NCBI RefSeq assembly: GCF_001425265.1
Contig: NZ_LMEC01000024.1
Span: forward strand, 186,001 to 250,000
Reading direction: 5' to 3'
From: Massilia sp. Root418
GTDB taxonomy: Bacteria > Pseudomonadota > Gammaproteobacteria > Burkholderiales > Burkholderiaceae_D
Length of the DNA stretch: 64,000 nt
Shown here: positions 51,301 to 59,796 of the stretch, one piece after another
Layout: every line of letters begins with the position of its first letter
How positions within the stretch are numbered: position 1 is the first letter of the stretch
The notes under the pieces: model-generated
Told to the model about the DNA's origin: nothing
The model's database searches: none
The model's input: only the letters and a program-made list of their open reading frames with translations
Program-made: the position numbers and the translations under genes

Positions 51301-52707
51301 ATGCCAACCACCTTCACCCTGTCCAACGTCCGTACCGAAGCCGCCGCCCTGTGGAAGCTGGCCTGGCCCGTGCTGGTGGGACAGCTGGCCACGGTGGGCA
51401 TGGCCGTGGCGGACGTGGCCATGACGGGCCACGCCAGCGCGGACGAGCTGGCGGCCGTGTCGCTGGGCGCGTCGATCTGGTCCATCATCCTGGTCACCGT
51501 CAGCGGCACCATGATGGCCATCAACAGCGTGGTGGCGCACGAAGTGGGCGCCGGCGCCTTCGGCACCATCCCGCATTCGGTGCGCCAGGCGCTGTGGAAG
51601 GCGCTGGGCGTGGGACTGGCCGCCGCGCTGCTGGCCAACCTGGCCACCTTGCTGTTCAACCACCTGTACCTGGCGCCCGAGATCAATGCGCGCGCCTCGC
51701 TGTTCGTGCACATCATCAGCCTCGGCCTGCCGCCGTTCGCGGCCTACCGCGCGCTGTACGGCTACAGCACCTCCATCAACCAGACCAAGCCGGTGATGGT
51801 GATCGCCATCCTGGGCCTGCTGTTCAACGTGGTGGTGAACTGGCTGCTGATCTTCGGCCGCTTCGGCCTGCCCAGGCTGGGTGGTATCGGCTGCGCCGTG
51901 GCCACCGCCGGCTGCATGTGGCTGATGCTGGCCGCCATGCTGCTGTGGGTACGCCATGCGCCGGCCTACCGCCAAACCTATCCGTTCACGCACTGGGAGT
52001 GGCCGCACTGGCCGGAAATCCGCAGCATGCTCAAGCTGGGCCTGCCGATCGGCGTCACCTATTTCGCCGAGGTCAGCGCCTTCGGCGCGGTCAGCCTGCT
52101 GGTGGCGCGCTTCGGCGTGGTGGAAGTGTCGGCGCACCAGATCGCGCTGAACTTCGCCTCGCTGGTGTTCATGGTGCCGCTCAGCTTCGGCATCGGCCTG
52201 ATCACGCGGGTGGGCCAGGCCATGGGCGAAGGCAACGCGGCGCGGGCCCGCTTCGCGTCCTGGGTGGGCGTGTGGATGTCGCTCCTGTTCGCGCTGCTGT
52301 CGGCGATTTTCATTGCCGTGTTCCGGCACCAGATCGCGGCCGCCTACACCTCGGACGCGGCGGTGCAGGCCCTGTGCGCGCACCTGCTGCTGTTCGCGGC
52401 GCTGTTCCAGCTGTCCGACGCCACCCAGGTGGCCACCTCCTGCGCGATCCGCGGCTACAAGGTCACGCGCCAGCCCATGCTGATCCAGCTGCTGGCGTTC
52501 TGGGTATTCGCGCTGCCGGTCGGGTGCCTGCTGGGCCTGGCGCCGCAATGGGCGCAGGGCATGCGCTGGCTGCCCCTGGCGCCGGCTGCGCCCATGGCCG
52601 CCAGCGGCTTCTGGATCGGCCTGGTGCTCGGGCTGACCATCGCCGCCGTGCTGCTGGCGGCCTTCCTGAACCGGCTGTCGCTGCAGCGCCTGCACGCGTC
52701 GGCCTGA
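51301..52707 (+). CDS. MATE-family multidrug efflux transporter
   Basis: 468 residues. About 12 helices. ALWKLAWPVLVGQLATVGMAVADVAMTGHASADELAAV at the start, the PNxGIVINQTKPVMVIAILGLLFNVVVNWLLIFG-type loop and the second half SAFGAVSLLVARFGVVEVSAHQIALNFASLVFMVPLSFGIGL match the NorM branch, exporting cationic drugs with Na+ or H+. No local regulator is seen. Its coding region also carries a long antisense frame with no support. Confidence 0.94.
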   Translation: MPTTFTLSNVRTEAAALWKLAWPVLVGQLATVGMAVADVAMTGHASADELAAVSLGASIWSIILVTVSGTMMAINSVVAHEVGAGAFGTIPHSVRQALWKALGVGLAAALLANLATLLFNHLYLAPEINARASLFVHIISLGLPPFAAYRALYGYSTSINQTKPVMVIAILGLLFNVVVNWLLIFGRFGLPRLGGIGCAVATAGCMWLMLAAMLLWVRHAPAYRQTYPFTHWEWPHWPEIRSMLKLGLPIGVTYFAEVSAFGAVSLLVARFGVVEVSAHQIALNFASLVFMVPLSFGIGLITRVGQAMGEGNAARARFASWVGVWMSLLFALLSAIFIAVFRHQIAAAYTSDAAVQALCAHLLLFAALFQLSDATQVATSCAIRGYKVTRQPMLIQLLAFWVFALPVGCLLGLAPQWAQGMRWLPLAPAAPMAASGFWIGLVLGLTIAAVLLAAFLNRLSLQRLHASA

Positions 52708-52824
52708 CCGCCACGCGCCGCCACCGGGCGCCGAATGAACCACGGTTTTTCGGCGCGTTTTCCAAATCCCAGCAATGCGGCACTCTGGTATTGTCTTGCC
52801 CACTTGAACATTTCGGAACTTTTC

Positions 52825-55041
52825 ATGCGCTTGATTCTCTCCTTACTGGCACTGGCGGCCGTCCTGCCCGCCTCCGCTGAACGTTTGACGCTGGACCGCA
52901 TCTACGGCGACCAGGCCCTGGCTGGCGCCGGCGTGCGCAGCCTCAAGGTGTCGCCCGACGGCGCCCGCGTGACCTTCCTGCGCGGCCGCGACGACAACCA
53001 GTACCAGCTGGACCTGTGGGAATTCAACATGAAGGACAAGACCCAGCACCGCCTGGTGGACTCGAAAACCCTGGTGCCGGAAGAGAACCTGTCGGACGCG
53101 GAGAAAGCCAAGCGCGAGCGCGAGCGCACTGCCAGCCTGAAAGGCATCCTGAGCTACAGCTGGTCGCCGGACGGCAAGCAGCTGCTGGTGCCGATCGCCG
53201 GCAACCTGTACCTGATCGACACCGCCAAGCCGGACTCTGCGCGCCTGGTGGCCTCCGGCGCCGTGCTGGACCCGAAAATTTCGCCGCAGGGCCGCTACGT
53301 GTCCTTCGTGCGCAACCAGAACCTGTTCGTGATCGACCTGTCCACCGGCAAGGAGCGCCAGCTCACCACCGACGGCGGCGGCCTGGTCCACAACGGCGAA
53401 GCCGAGTTCATCGCCCAGGAAGAGATGGGCCAGCGCACCGGCTACTACTGGGCACCGGACGACAGCGCCATCGCCTACAAGCGCTACGACGAAAGCCCGG
53501 TGCCGGTGGCGCGCCGCTTTGAAATCTACGCCGACCGCACCGACGTGGTCGAGCAGCGCTACCCGGCAGCCGGCGACCCGAACGTGACGGTGCAGCTGAA
53601 GATCGTCTCGCCGGTCAGCGGCGACACGCGCGATGTCGACCTGGGCAGCAACCCGGACATCTACCTGGTGCGCGCTGACTGGAGCGCCAACAGCAAGGCC
53701 CTGCTGTTCCAGCGCCAAAGCCGCGACCAGAAGACCCTGGAACTGGTGTCGGTGGACGCCGCCAGCCTGAAGCAGCGCGTGCTGATCACCGAAACGTCCG
53801 ACACCTGGACCACCATCCACGACGACCTGCGCTTCCTGAAGAACCGCGACGCCTTCATCTGGTCGTCCGAGCGCAGCGGCCGCAACCATCTCTACCTGTA
53901 CAGCCTGGACGGCAAGCTGCTGCACGCCATCAGCAAGGGCGACTGGGGCATCGACAACGTGCTGGCGGTGGACGAAAAGGCCGGCAAGGTGTACATCTCC
54001 TCCAACCGCGACGCGGTGGTCGACAAGCAGACCTACGTGCTGGCCCTGAACGGCAGCACGGCCGACAAGCCCAAGCGCATCACCCAAGGCGACGGCTGGC
54101 ACGACGCCTCCTTCTCGCGCAACGGCGAAGTATTCGTCGACACCTATTCCAACCCCAGCACCCCGCCGCAGGTCAGCATCCGCCGTCCGGACGGCAGCAT
54201 GGTGGACTGGCTCGAACACAACGAGCTGAACGACAAGCACCCCTACGCGAAGTACCAGGCCGACCACCTGCCCACCGAATTCGGCACCCTGCCAGCGAAA
54301 GACGGCCAGACGCTGCACTACTCCATCATCAAGCCGTACAAGTTCGATGCCAGCAAGCGCTACCCGGTCTACCTGTCCACCTACGGCGGCCCGCACTCGC
54401 AGCACGTGGCGCGCAAATGGGGCAACTACTTCGACCAGTACATGGCGCAGCAAGGCTTCGTGGTCTTCCGCCTGGACAACCGCGGCTCCTCGCGCCGCGA
54501 GCGCGCGTTCACCGACGCCAACTACAAGCGACTGGGCACGGTGGAAGTGGAAGACCAGCTGGCCGGCATTGAATGGCTGGGCAAGCAAAGCTACGTGGAC
54601 GCCAAGCGCATCGGCGTATTCGGCTGGAGCTACGGCGGCTTCATGACCCTGCGCCTGCTGTCGCAAGCGTCGGACAAGATCGCCATGGGCGTGTCGGTGG
54701 CGCCGGTGACGGACTGGAAGCTGTACGACACCCACTACACCGAGCAGTTCATGAGCACGCCGAAGGACAACCCCGAAGGCTACAAGCAGAGCAGCATCTA
54801 TGCCCACGTGGACGGCCTGAAATCGCCGCTGCTGCTGGTGCACGGCATGGCCGACGACAACGTGCTGTTCACCAACACCACGCGCATGATCGACGCGCTG
54901 GTCAAGCGCAATGTGCACTTCGAGCTGATGACCTACCCGGGCGCCAAGCACGGCATTTCCGGCACCACCAGCCAGCGCCACGTGTACGGCAACATCGAAG
55001 CCTTCTTCAAGAAAAACCTCAAGCCCGACACCATCCAGTAA
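52825..55041 (+). CDS. Secreted S9-family prolyl oligopeptidase/dipeptidyl peptidase
   Basis: 738 residues from MRLILSLLALAAVLPASA (signal peptide); an open frame 90 bp longer upstream is rejected. An N-terminal beta-propeller (about 35-480, with DPP-IV-type EEMGQRTGYYWAPDDSAIAYKR) precedes an alpha/beta hydrolase with S602 in GWSYGGFM, the Asp in GMADDNVLF (677-678) and H709 in AKHGISG. It removes X-Pro or X-Ala dipeptides from peptide N-termini. Confidence 0.94.
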   Translation: MRLILSLLALAAVLPASAERLTLDRIYGDQALAGAGVRSLKVSPDGARVTFLRGRDDNQYQLDLWEFNMKDKTQHRLVDSKTLVPEENLSDAEKAKRERERTASLKGILSYSWSPDGKQLLVPIAGNLYLIDTAKPDSARLVASGAVLDPKISPQGRYVSFVRNQNLFVIDLSTGKERQLTTDGGGLVHNGEAEFIAQEEMGQRTGYYWAPDDSAIAYKRYDESPVPVARRFEIYADRTDVVEQRYPAAGDPNVTVQLKIVSPVSGDTRDVDLGSNPDIYLVRADWSANSKALLFQRQSRDQKTLELVSVDAASLKQRVLITETSDTWTTIHDDLRFLKNRDAFIWSSERSGRNHLYLYSLDGKLLHAISKGDWGIDNVLAVDEKAGKVYISSNRDAVVDKQTYVLALNGSTADKPKRITQGDGWHDASFSRNGEVFVDTYSNPSTPPQVSIRRPDGSMVDWLEHNELNDKHPYAKYQADHLPTEFGTLPAKDGQTLHYSIIKPYKFDASKRYPVYLSTYGGPHSQHVARKWGNYFDQYMAQQGFVVFRLDNRGSSRRERAFTDANYKRLGTVEVEDQLAGIEWLGKQSYVDAKRIGVFGWSYGGFMTLRLLSQASDKIAMGVSVAPVTDWKLYDTHYTEQFMSTPKDNPEGYKQSSIYAHVDGLKSPLLLVHGMADDNVLFTNTTRMIDALVKRNVHFELMTYPGAKHGISGTTSQRHVYGNIEAFFKKNLKPDTIQ

Positions 55042-55047
55042 CACCCC

Positions 55048-55081
55048 CGAAAATGGGGTCAGGGTTAATTATTCGGGCAAC
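55048..55081 (-). repeat. 34-bp dispersed repeat, inverted copy
   Basis: The reverse complement begins GTTGCCCGAA and ends CCTGACCCCATTTTCG, matching the two tandem copies at 59713-59780 with an altered middle. It lies 7 bp after the S9 peptidase stop. Confidence 0.7.
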
Positions 55082-55095
55082 TATTTCGAGCAAAC

Positions 55096-55126
55096 AAAAA
55101 AAAGCCCGCGCAAGCGGGCTTTTTTT
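55096..55126. terminator. Bidirectional terminator between the S9 peptidase and csbD genes
   Basis: GCCCGC (55104-55109), loop GCAA, GCGGGC (55114-55119), with an A run before and a T run after, so it works for both convergent genes. Confidence 0.92.
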
Positions 55127-55140
55127 CTGGCCGCAAGCAC

Positions 55141-55332
55141 TTAGCGGTTGCCGCGGTCGATGGCGTCCTTGATCGTTTCCTTGGCGTCGCCTACGCCCTT
55201 CTGCAGTTTGCCTTCGGATTGCTTGGCAAGGCCCTTGGCCTGCTGCTCGGAGCTGCCGACCAGTTCGCCAACTTCCTGCTGAACTTTACCAGCGATGTCC
55301 TTGGCTTTACCTTTGACTTGGTCCTTGTTCAT
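55141..55332 (-). CDS. CsbD-family stress protein
   Basis: 63 residues, AAGGAG before the ATG. MNKDQVKGKAKDIAGKVQQEVGELVGSSEQQAKG is the CsbD repeat pattern: charged, helical, predicted to be disordered. Family members are abundant under general stress; the role is unknown. It is convergent with the peptidase gene. Confidence 0.93.
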   Translation of the reverse strand: MNKDQVKGKAKDIAGKVQQEVGELVGSSEQQAKGLAKQSEGKLQKGVGDAKETIKDAIDRGNR

Positions 55333-55428
55333 GATGCTCTCCTTGGTTGGTTAGGCTCACACGCAGATGCGGTGTGCTGGAAAGCATCGTAGCCCCGGAC
55401 CCCTTACGCTTCTGTACGCTCGCGCACA

Positions 55429-56070
55429 CTAACTGGACATTGGCTTGCGCCACAGGCTGGCCAGCCAGGGCTGCTGTTCGCGCGGCAGACCTGGCGGACG
55501 GTAGTAGTGGCCCAGCGCTTCGAAGCCGGCGGCGGTGAGATAGCGTTCCCAGGTTTCGTAATCGTAGTAGCTGCCGTAACGCGGGCCGTTCCAGCCTTCG
55601 CGGTTGTCGCCGCGCGGGTTGGAACTGAACAGTACGCCGTCCGGCTTGAGCGCCGCGTACAGCCGCCGCAGCACGTCCGGCAAGGCCGCGCTGGGGACGT
55701 GGAACAGGGAGGCGTTGGCGAAGATGCCATCGAAGGCAGCGGCCGGCAAATCGAGCTGGACGAAATCCTGCTGCCACACTTCGCAGCCGCTCCATGCGCG
55801 CGCCATGCGCACGAACTCGGCCGAGCCGTCCACGCCGACTGCGCTATGGCCCAGCTCGCTGAAAGTCTTCAGATCCCGCCCCGGTCCGCAGCCCAGGTCC
55901 AGGATGCGGTATGGCGCGGCGGAGCGTATCGCGCCCAGCAGTGCGCCCACGTTCTGGCTCACGTCGTGGTCGCGCGTGCCTTCGAAAAACTGCTGCGCGC
56001 TGTGTTCATAGTGCTGCAGCGTGGCCTGCGTGATGTGCGTAATGCGCTCGATATCGTTGTCCGGTTCCAT
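55429..56070 (-). CDS. Class I SAM-dependent methyltransferase
   Basis: 213 residues. The SAM motif ILDLGCGPGRDLKTFSELGHSAVGVDGS (about 56-83), ANASLFHVPSAALPDVLRRLYAALKPDGVLF and a C-terminal WNGPRYGSYYDYETWERYLTAAGF fit a small-molecule methyltransferase of the UbiE/Methyltransf_25 type. Substrate unknown. It starts 9 bp after the M13 peptidase stop, so they may share a transcript. Confidence 0.87.
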   Translation of the reverse strand: MEPDNDIERITHITQATLQHYEHSAQQFFEGTRDHDVSQNVGALLGAIRSAAPYRILDLGCGPGRDLKTFSELGHSAVGVDGSAEFVRMARAWSGCEVWQQDFVQLDLPAAAFDGIFANASLFHVPSAALPDVLRRLYAALKPDGVLFSSNPRGDNREGWNGPRYGSYYDYETWERYLTAAGFEALGHYYRPPGLPREQQPWLASLWRKPMSS

Positions 56071-56079
56071 GCCCCTACT

Positions 56080-58119
56080 TTACCAGACCCGCACGCGCTC
56101 CTGTGGCGCCAGGTACAGCTGCTGGCCGGGCTGGACGTTGAACGCCTTGTACCACGCGTCCAGGTTGCGCACGGTGTAGGTGCGCCAGCGGGCCGGCGCG
56201 TGGCCGTCCGTCATCACCTGGCGGCGCAGCGACGGTTCGCGCGCCACGCTGCGCCAGCTTTGCGCGTAGCCGAGGAAGAAGGCGCGGTCGTCGCCTTGCG
56301 GGCTGGCCGCCTTGAACGCGTCATAGGACGCCGCCAGGCCGGCCAGGTCGGACAGGTTTTCGCTCAGGGTCAGCTGGCCGTTGATGGCCAGGTCCGGGAA
56401 CGGCTTGTAGCTGCTGTATTGCGCCGCCAGCGCAGCGGAGGCGCTCTTGAAGTGCGCCGCGTCGGCCGGGGTCCACCAGTCGCGCAGGCGGCCTTCCGAG
56501 TCGAACTGGGCGCCGGAATCGTCAAAACTGTGGCTGATCTCGTGGCCGATGACGGCGCCGATGGCGCCGTAGTTCAGCGCGTCCGGCCCTTTCGGATCGA
56601 AGAACGGCGGCTGCAAGATGGCGGCCGGGAAGTTGAGCGCGTTCTGCATCGGCATGTTGACCGCGTTCACCAGCTGCGGCGGCATGCACCATTCCTTGCC
56701 GTCCACCGGCTGCTGCAGCTTGGCCAGCTGCTGGGCGTAGTGCAGGCGGGACGCCCGTTCGGCGTTGCCGTAGGCATCGTCCGGCTTGACCGCCAGCTGG
56801 GCATAGGACGTGAATCTGTCCGGGTAGCCGACGCCGACATACAGCGCGTCCAGCTTGGCGTGCGCTTCCTTGCGGGTCGCCGGCGCCATCCACGCCAGCC
56901 GGTCGATGCGGCCGTGGAACGCGTGCACGATGTTGGTCACCATCTGCTGCAGCTTGGTCTTCGCTTCCGGCGGGAAGTAGGTCGCGACATACAGTTTGCC
57001 GACCGCATCCGGCATGCCGGCGTTCACCGCGTCCAGCGCGCGCTTCCAGCGCACGGCGATCTGCGGCGTGCCGCCCAGGGTGCGGCCGTAGAAGTCGAAA
57101 TGCTGTTCGGTGAACGCTTGCGGCAGGTAGGCGGCGTTGGTGTTGATGGCATGGAAGGCGAGGAAATCCTTCCAGGCGTCCAGCGAACATTCCTTGAGCA
57201 GCGCGGCCACGCCCACCACAGCGCCGGGATGCCACAGCATGAAGTGCTGCTGACGGCCCAGCCCGGCGGTTTGGAAGAACAGCTTCCAGTCCATGCCCGG
57301 CGCCTTCCTGGCGAAGTCGGCCGCGCTCCAGGTGTTGTTGGCCTTGAGTACGTCGGCCGAGTCTTCGCGGCTGGCGTGGGTCAGCGCCAGCTTGCGCTCC
57401 AGTTCGTAGACGCGGGCGGCGCGGGTTTCGGGGTCGCTGTAGCCGGCCAGCTTGAACATGGCGGCGACGTGGGCCTGGTAGGCGGTGCGCAGCTTGTGCA
57501 TGCGCTCGTCGTCCTCCAGGTAGTACACGCGGTCCGGCAGGCCCAGCCCGCCTTGCAGCAGATAGGGCATATTGCGTTTGGGCTCGTTCATGCCCTGCGA
57601 CACCCACAGGCCGAGGATGTTCTCGGTATGAAATTCGGTGGCGTTCAACGGGTCGACGTCAGCGCGCACGGTGGCGGCCAGGGCGCGGGTCAGCTCGGTC
57701 TTGTCCTTGATGGCGGCGATGCGCTTCAGCGCCGGCTGCATGGGCGTGATGCCTTTGGCCTCGATTCCGGCTTCGTCCATGAAGGCGCGGTAGTAGTCGC
57801 TCACTTTTTGCGCTTCGGCGCCGGCGTGCTTGTCGCCCGGCACGGCTTCGATCAGCTTGACGATGCGCTGGTTGGTTTCCTCGGCCAGCTGCGCCATGGC
57901 GCTCCAGCTGCCGCGGTCGGCGGGGATGGATGTGGCTTTCAGCCAGTCCGCGTTGGCGTACTCGAAGAAGTCGTCGCCGGGCAGCACGGTGGCGGCGCTG
58001 GCGGCATGTGCTTGGGGGGCCGGGACCGGGGCCGGGGCCTGGGCCGCGCACGGCAGTGCGACTGCCTGGAGGGCGCCGGCCAGCGCAAAGCTGAGTACGG
58101 TCTTGATGGGTGCGTGCAT
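56080..58119 (-). CDS. pepO: Secreted M13-family (neprilysin-like) zinc metallopeptidase
   Basis: 679 residues from MHAPIKTVLSFALAGALQAVALPCAAQ (signal peptide); 204 bp of open frame upstream lie within a tandem-repeat region and are rejected. The zinc site is H526-E-I-S-H530 in VIGHEISHSFDD with E587 in SENLSDLAG as third ligand. NAVNMPMQNALNFPAAILQPPFF and the C-terminal CRVW-like ERVRVW end are typical. It cleaves short peptides on the amino side of hydrophobic residues in the periplasm or outside. Confidence 0.93.
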   Translation of the reverse strand: MHAPIKTVLSFALAGALQAVALPCAAQAPAPVPAPQAHAASAATVLPGDDFFEYANADWLKATSIPADRGSWSAMAQLAEETNQRIVKLIEAVPGDKHAGAEAQKVSDYYRAFMDEAGIEAKGITPMQPALKRIAAIKDKTELTRALAATVRADVDPLNATEFHTENILGLWVSQGMNEPKRNMPYLLQGGLGLPDRVYYLEDDERMHKLRTAYQAHVAAMFKLAGYSDPETRAARVYELERKLALTHASREDSADVLKANNTWSAADFARKAPGMDWKLFFQTAGLGRQQHFMLWHPGAVVGVAALLKECSLDAWKDFLAFHAINTNAAYLPQAFTEQHFDFYGRTLGGTPQIAVRWKRALDAVNAGMPDAVGKLYVATYFPPEAKTKLQQMVTNIVHAFHGRIDRLAWMAPATRKEAHAKLDALYVGVGYPDRFTSYAQLAVKPDDAYGNAERASRLHYAQQLAKLQQPVDGKEWCMPPQLVNAVNMPMQNALNFPAAILQPPFFDPKGPDALNYGAIGAVIGHEISHSFDDSGAQFDSEGRLRDWWTPADAAHFKSASAALAAQYSSYKPFPDLAINGQLTLSENLSDLAGLAASYDAFKAASPQGDDRAFFLGYAQSWRSVAREPSLRRQVMTDGHAPARWRTYTVRNLDAWYKAFNVQPGQQLYLAPQERVRVW

Positions 58120-58250
58120 GTCCTGTTCCTGTTGTTGTGTTTTTGGTCGGCGTGGTACGCCAGTATCCACTCTAAGCAAGCGCGCCGGCCAAAGCGAGCG
58201 CGGTGCGACAGACTGCGGATTCGAGGGATGCGCTGCAGAATGCGGGGCAT

Positions 58251-58292
58251 GCCGTGCATCGACTGTGCATGGACTGTGCATCGACTGTGCAT
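58251..58292. repeat. Tandem 11-bp repeat, GACTGTGCATC type
   Basis: Three consecutive 11-bp units (58261, 58272, 58283) plus a preceding partial GTGCATC, in the gap between the M13 peptidase and HDOD genes. It could be an iteron-like binding array for either divergent gene. Confidence 0.65.
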
Positions 58293-58386
58293 CTAAGCTA
58301 CGCCCGGCACAAAAAGGCCACAAACTTGCGGCGAATCGCTATATAGTTCACCTACAGCAACGCACATAAAACAAGGAGAGCCCCCT

Positions 58387-59214
58387 ATGAAACTTGAAGC
58401 CCTTTTCCAGAACCCGACTGCGTTGCCCACGGCTCCCAAAGTTGTTGAAGAATTGATCAGCAGCTTCGACAAGGCCAGCGTTTCCACTGAAGAAATCGCG
58501 AAAAAATTGTCCGCCGATCCGGTACTGAGCGCCAAGCTGCTGCGCCTCGCCAATTCCGCCTACTACCACGTCTCGCGCAGCATCGGCACCGTCGAAGACG
58601 CCGTGCTGATGCTGGGCTTTGTCACCGTGCGCACGCTGGTGATCAGCTCCGGCCTGGTGAGCGGCTTCAAGACCGTGCCGGGCCTGGATCTGAAACAGTT
58701 CTGGCGCTACAGCCTGTACACCGCCGTGTCTGCCAAGTGGATTGCCAAAAAGACCAAGGAAAACACGGACCTCGCCTTCACCATCGGCATGATGCACGCC
58801 ATCGGCCAGCTGGTGATGCACGCGGCCATGCCGGAACAGGCGATGCAGCTGGACAAGGTCGCCGGCCCGCTGGATTCGCGCCGCCTGGATGCCGAGCAGG
58901 CCACGCTGGCCTACACCTTCGCCGACGTGGGCGCGGAACTGGCCCGCCGCTGGAAGTTCCCGGAAGCGTTCTCGGAAACCATCGTGGCCTTCCCCGACCC
59001 GATGAACCACGAGCACGGCACCCGCCTGGCCGGCATAATCCATCTCGCGGCCTGGCGCGCGCGGGTGGAAGAGAACAAGCTGACGGACGAGGAAATCGAG
59101 GCCTGCTACCCCACCGAGATCGCGGCGGAGCTGGGCCTGGAGCCGAACGCGCTGATCGACGACATGCCGCCGCCTAGCGAACTGAGCGCGGGCCTGGAAG
59201 AGCTGGTCAAGTAA
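58387..59214 (+). CDS. HDOD-domain signalling protein
   Basis: 275 residues, AAGGAG at good spacing. LFQNPTALPTAPKVVEELISSF and the VSTEEIAKKLSADPVLSAKLLRLANSAYY start, then IGTVEDAVLMLGFVTVRTLVISSGL, are diagnostic of HDOD, an HD-like domain lacking the metal-binding His-Asp pair. The family occurs in regulators of motility and c-di-GMP or chemotaxis signalling. Being 171 bp upstream of the fliT-like gene is consistent with motility, but a terminator separates them. Confidence 0.88.
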   Translation: MKLEALFQNPTALPTAPKVVEELISSFDKASVSTEEIAKKLSADPVLSAKLLRLANSAYYHVSRSIGTVEDAVLMLGFVTVRTLVISSGLVSGFKTVPGLDLKQFWRYSLYTAVSAKWIAKKTKENTDLAFTIGMMHAIGQLVMHAAMPEQAMQLDKVAGPLDSRRLDAEQATLAYTFADVGAELARRWKFPEAFSETIVAFPDPMNHEHGTRLAGIIHLAAWRARVEENKLTDEEIEACYPTEIAAELGLEPNALIDDMPPPSELSAGLEELVK

Positions 59215-59233
59215 TCCCACCCCCCCCCACGCC

Positions 59234-59277
59234 GGCCGGCGCCGCCCTTCTGGGCCGCGCCGGCCTTGTCTTTTTTT
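59234..59277 (+). terminator. Rho-independent terminator after the HDOD gene
   Basis: A 14-bp GC stem with one mismatch (59234-59247 against 59252-59265), loop TTCT, then TTGTC and seven T residues. Confidence 0.88.
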
Positions 59278-59316
59278 CTATCCCAAAAATATTTTCAAAT
59301 TATTTTTCCAAAACCC

Positions 59317-59343
59317 TAAAGTTCCCGAAACGCATGACGTTAA
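59317..59343 (+). promoter_or_regulatory. Sigma-28 (FliA) type promoter for the fliT-like gene
   Basis: TAAAGTTC (59317-59324; consensus TAAAGTTT, 7 of 8), an 11-bp spacer, and GACGTTAA (59336-59343; consensus GCCGATAA, 6 of 8). Spacing matches the flagellar class III consensus exactly; the ATG is 43 bp downstream. Confidence 0.72.
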
Positions 59344-59385
59344 TCCAGACAAGCAGTAATCCATTTTTACTTTTCAGGATGCGCC

Positions 59386-59667
59386 ATGACCTCCAACGAA
59401 GTCCTCTCGATGTACGAAAATGTTGCCAGCCTGACCAATAACATGGCCATGGCAGCGCGCGCGAGCGACTGGGAGAGCCTGGGCCGCCTGGAGAAGCAGA
59501 CTGCCGTGGCGACCGCCACGGTTGCAGCCGGCGCCACCGTGGCCCCGCTGGACGGCGCCGCCCGCCAGCGCAAGATTGACCTGCTCAAGCAAATCCTGGC
59601 CAACGACCGCGCCATCCGCGACGTAACCGAGCCTTGGCTGAACCGCACGCCCGGCATGGCCCAGTAA
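59386..59667 (+). CDS. FliT-like flagellar chaperone
   Basis: 93 residues, helical. VLSMYENVASLTNNMAMAARASDWESLGRLEKQT and RKIDLLKQILANDRAIRDVTEPWLNR match the pattern of FliT, the FliD export chaperone that also binds FlhC. A sigma-28 promoter directly upstream supports a late flagellar gene. The usual fliD-fliS neighbours are not in the window, so it is detached from that cluster, or a paralogue. Confidence 0.8.
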   Translation: MTSNEVLSMYENVASLTNNMAMAARASDWESLGRLEKQTAVATATVAAGATVAPLDGAARQRKIDLLKQILANDRAIRDVTEPWLNRTPGMAQ

Positions 59668-59687
59668 GCCGTCCCCGCTCCAAACGA

Positions 59688-59712
59688 CAAAAGCGCCTCA
59701 CGGCGCTTTTTT
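59688..59712 (+). terminator. Rho-independent terminator after the fliT-like gene
   Basis: AGCGCC / GGCGCT stem (59692-59697, 59702-59707), loop TCAC, six T residues after it. Confidence 0.9.
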
Positions 59713-59780
59713 GTTGCCCGAAAAATCGAGCCTGACCCCATTTTCGGTTGCCCGAAAATCGAGCCTGACCCCATTTTTCG
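59713..59780 (+). repeat. Two tandem copies of a 34-bp dispersed repeat
   Basis: Copies 59713-59746 and 59747-59780 are nearly identical, beginning GTTGCCCGAA and ending CCTGACCCCATTTTCG or CATTTTTCG. They differ by run lengths of A and T. A third, inverted copy is at 55048. The GACCCC core resembles the inner arms of the 40121 hairpin. Confidence 0.8.
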
Positions 59781-59796
59781 GGGGAATACTGATTGC

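Noticed and set aside
59220..59228. Nine-C homopolymer as a phase-variable tract
   Set aside because: It lies between the HDOD stop and its terminator, not in a gene or promoter, so switching has no obvious target.
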